From Leptobrachium leishanense (taxonomy: Eukaryota > Chordata > Amphibia > Anura > Megophryidae): a stretch of 64,000 nt of DNA. The position numbers were made by a program, and so were the translations under genes. Shown here piece by piece: positions 1-64,000 of this stretch; within the stretch, counting starts at the first letter, position 1; every line of letters begins with the position of its first letter. Under the pieces are notes generated by a model. It saw only the letters and a list, made by a program, of their open reading frames with translations, did no database searches and was not told where the DNA came from. The stretch lies in NCBI GenBank assembly GCA_009667805.1, contig CM019065.1:18364952-18428951 (forward strand). Reading direction: 5' to 3'.

Positions 1-1876
1 ATTATTCCCGCTGGTAATGCTTCGTCCTATATGTGATTTATATCATTATTCACGCTGGTAATGTCTCGTCCTATATGGGATTTATATCATTATTCCCGCT
101 GGTAATGCTTCGTCGTATATGGGATTTATATCATTATTCACGCTGGTAATGCCTCTTCCTATATGGGATTTATATAATTATTCACGCTGGTAATGCCTCA
201 TCCTATATGGGATTTATATCATTATTCACGCTGGTAATGCCTCGTCCTATATGGGATTTATATCATTATTCACGCTGGTAATGCCTCGTCCTATATGGGA
301 TTTATATCATTATTCACGCTGGTAATGCCTCATCCTATATGGGATTTATATCATTATTCCCGCTGGTAATGCCTCGTCTTATATGAGATTTATATCATTA
401 TTCACGCTGGTAATGCCTCATCCTATATGGGATTTATATCATTATTCACGCTGGTAATGCTTCGTCCTATATGGGATTTATATCATTATCCCCGCTGGTA
501 ATACCTCGTCCTATATGGGATTTATATCATTATTCCCGCTGGTAATGCCTCGTCTTATATGAGATTTATATCATTATTCACGCTGGTAATGCCTCATCCT
601 ATATGGGATTTATATCATTATTCACGCTGGTAATGCTTCGTCCTATATGGGATTTATATCATTATCCCCGCTGGTAATGCCTCGTCCTATATGGGATTTA
701 TATCATTATTCACGCTGGTAATGCTTCGTCCTATATGGGATTTATATCATTATTCTCGCTGGTAATGCCTCGTCCTATATGGGATTTATATCATTATTCC
801 CGCTGGTCTCGTCCTATATGGGATTTATATCATTATTCCCGCTGGTAATGTCTTGTCCTATATGGGATTTATATCATTATTCCCGCTGGTAATGCTTCGT
901 CCTATATGGGATTTATATCATTATTCACGCTGGTAATGCCTCATCCTATATGGGATTTATATAATTATTCACGCTGGTAATGCCTCATCCTATATGGGAT
1001 TTATATCATTATTCACGCTGGTAATGCCTCGTCCTATATGGGATTTATATCATTATTCACGCTGGTAATGCCTCATCCTATATGGGATTTATATCATTAT
1101 TCACGCTGGTAATGCCTCATCCTATATGGGATTTATATCATTATTCACGCTGGTAATGCCTCATCCTATATGGGATTTATATCATTATTCACGCTGGTAA
1201 TGCTTAGTCTTATATGGGATTTATATCATTATTCCCGCTGGTAATGCCTCGTCCTATATGGGATTTATATCATTATCCCCGCTGGTAATACCTCGTCCTA
1301 TATGGGATTTATATCATTATTCCTGCTGGTAATGCCTAGTCCCATATGGGATTTATATCATTATTCCCGCTTGTAATGCCTCGTCCTATATGGGATTTAT
1401 ATAATTATTCCCGCTGGTAATGCCTCGTCCTATATGGGATTTATATCATTATTCCGCTGGTAATGCCTCGTCCTATATGGGATTTATATCATTATTCTCG
1501 CTGGTAATGCCTCGTCCTATATGGGATTTATATCATTATTCCCGCTGGTCTCGTCCTATATGGGATTTATATCATTATTCCCGCTGGTAATGTCTTGTCC
1601 TATATGGGATTTATATCATTATTCCCGCAGGTAATGCCTCGTCCTATATGGGATTTATATCATTATTCCTGCTGGTAATGTCTCGTCCTATATAGGATTT
1701 ATATAATTATTCACGCTGGTAATGCCTCGTCCTATATGGGATTTATATCATTATTCCCGCTGGTAATGTCTCGTCCTATATAGGATTTATATAATTATTC
1801 ACGCTGGTAATGCCTCGTCCTATATGGGATTTATATCCTTATTCCCGCTGGTAATGCCTTGTCCTATATGGGATTT
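1..1876. repeat. 44-bp tandem satellite array (about 43 copies)
   Basis: A 44-bp unit (core CGCTGGTAATGCCTCGTCC plus an AT-rich half ending GGGATTTATATCATTATT) repeats head to tail from the left edge, so the array probably continues upstream. Units differ by a few substitutions (CCTCG/CCTCA/CTTCG, CCCGC/CACGC). Two shortened units reading CGCTGGTCTCG lie 741 bp apart (near 801 and 1542) with similar neighbours, which suggests block duplication inside the array. It lies in the chd3 intron upstream of exon A and has no coding potential. Confidence 0.97.
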
Positions 1877-1983
1877 GTTTGATGAATCACATTTGGCAAG
1901 CAGTGCTGAAATAACATTGTGGTGTTGTTCTTCACGTTATGTATTGATTATCCTTTATTTTATGCATTATTTTTAATTTCTAG

Positions 1984-63669
<61,686 letters not shown>

Positions 63670-63714
63670 TAAAACAAAAACCCTGGACATTGCTGTGTTT
63701 TTTTAAGATTTGTG

Positions 63715-63955
63715 AACAGACAGCCCCATACACTTCACACTGTGTGTACAGACAATCCCACGCACCTCACTCTGTGAGTACAGACAGCCCACGCACCTCA
63801 CACTGTGTGTACTAACAGCCCACACACCTCACACTGTGTGTACAGACAGCCCACGCACCTCACACTGTGTGTACAGACAGCCCACGCACCTCGCACTGTG
63901 TGTACAGACAGCCCACGCACCTCACACTGTGTGTTCAGAGAGCCCTGCACACACC
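63715..63955. repeat. 31-bp tandem repeat (about 7-8 copies)
   Basis: The unit is ACAGACAGCCCACGCACCTC plus ACACTGTGTGT, with minor variants; it lies in the intron after exon M. Confidence 0.95.
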
Positions 63956-64000
63956 TCATGCTGCATTTAATCTGCAGAACACTGGGGCCATGCACTACAA

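Noticed and set aside
1..1876. CRISPR-like array
   Set aside because: Repeats are directly adjacent with no unique spacers, and the DNA is clearly vertebrate.

Overview
This is vertebrate genomic DNA, almost certainly amphibian and probably a frog. It holds 13 consecutive coding exons of one plus-strand gene, the chromodomain helicase gene chd3 (Mi-2alpha, a NuRD-complex ATPase), spread over 61.7 kb. The exons total 2,141 nt (713 complete codons), every splice phase agrees, and no exon contains a stop or frameshift. They cover the basic N-terminus, the CHDNT domain, two PHD fingers, two chromodomains and the start of the SNF2 ATPase up to the Walker A motif. The gene starts upstream of the window and continues past its right edge. 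Amphibian origin is inferred from the abundance of DIRS-type tyrosine-recombinase retrotransposons, SCAN-type Ty3/Gypsy Gag and amphibian-like hAT and LINE remnants. The species cannot be named from sequence alone.

The rest is intron, mostly made of nested mobile elements and minisatellites. Layout: 1-1876, 44-bp satellite; 1984-2114, exon A; 2872-3838, two minisatellites; 3841-10520, minus-strand DIRS (DIRS-a) carrying a hAT-type insertion (8894-10192); 10521-11900, continuation of the same 30-bp minisatellite; 11927-19036, minus-strand Gypsy element of the Gmr1-like type, its integrase split by a 4.2-kb hAT-type insertion (12285-16513); 19037-19540, third block of the 30-bp minisatellite; 19605-21359, exons B-E; 21988-27485, DIRS-c (plus); 28648-29392, MITE; 30297-31895, exons F and G; 32213-40450, truncated DIRS-b (minus) containing a 5.1-kb hAT element with a ZBED-type transposase (35160-40235); 40480-40710, exon H; 40771-42705, 27-bp and 57-bp arrays; exons I and J with LINE, hAT and Tc1 remnants between and after them; 46160-47670, a roughly 38-bp array; 47695-57415, old DIRS-e (plus) into which the younger DIRS-d (48498-53736) jumped; 57561-58727, exons K and L with a 30-bp array made of copies of the exon K/intron junction; 58867-63110, a telomere-like 32-bp array with two interruptions; 63448-63639, exon M; then a short 31-bp array.

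The only apparently functional gene is chd3. All transposon genes seen are broken by frameshifts, stops or deletions. The most notable observation is that the 5' splice site of exon K has been tandemly copied at 30-bp spacing, leaving five in-frame AG|GT donors that could add 10-residue steps to the protein. No operon, CRISPR array, tRNA or rRNA gene was found.
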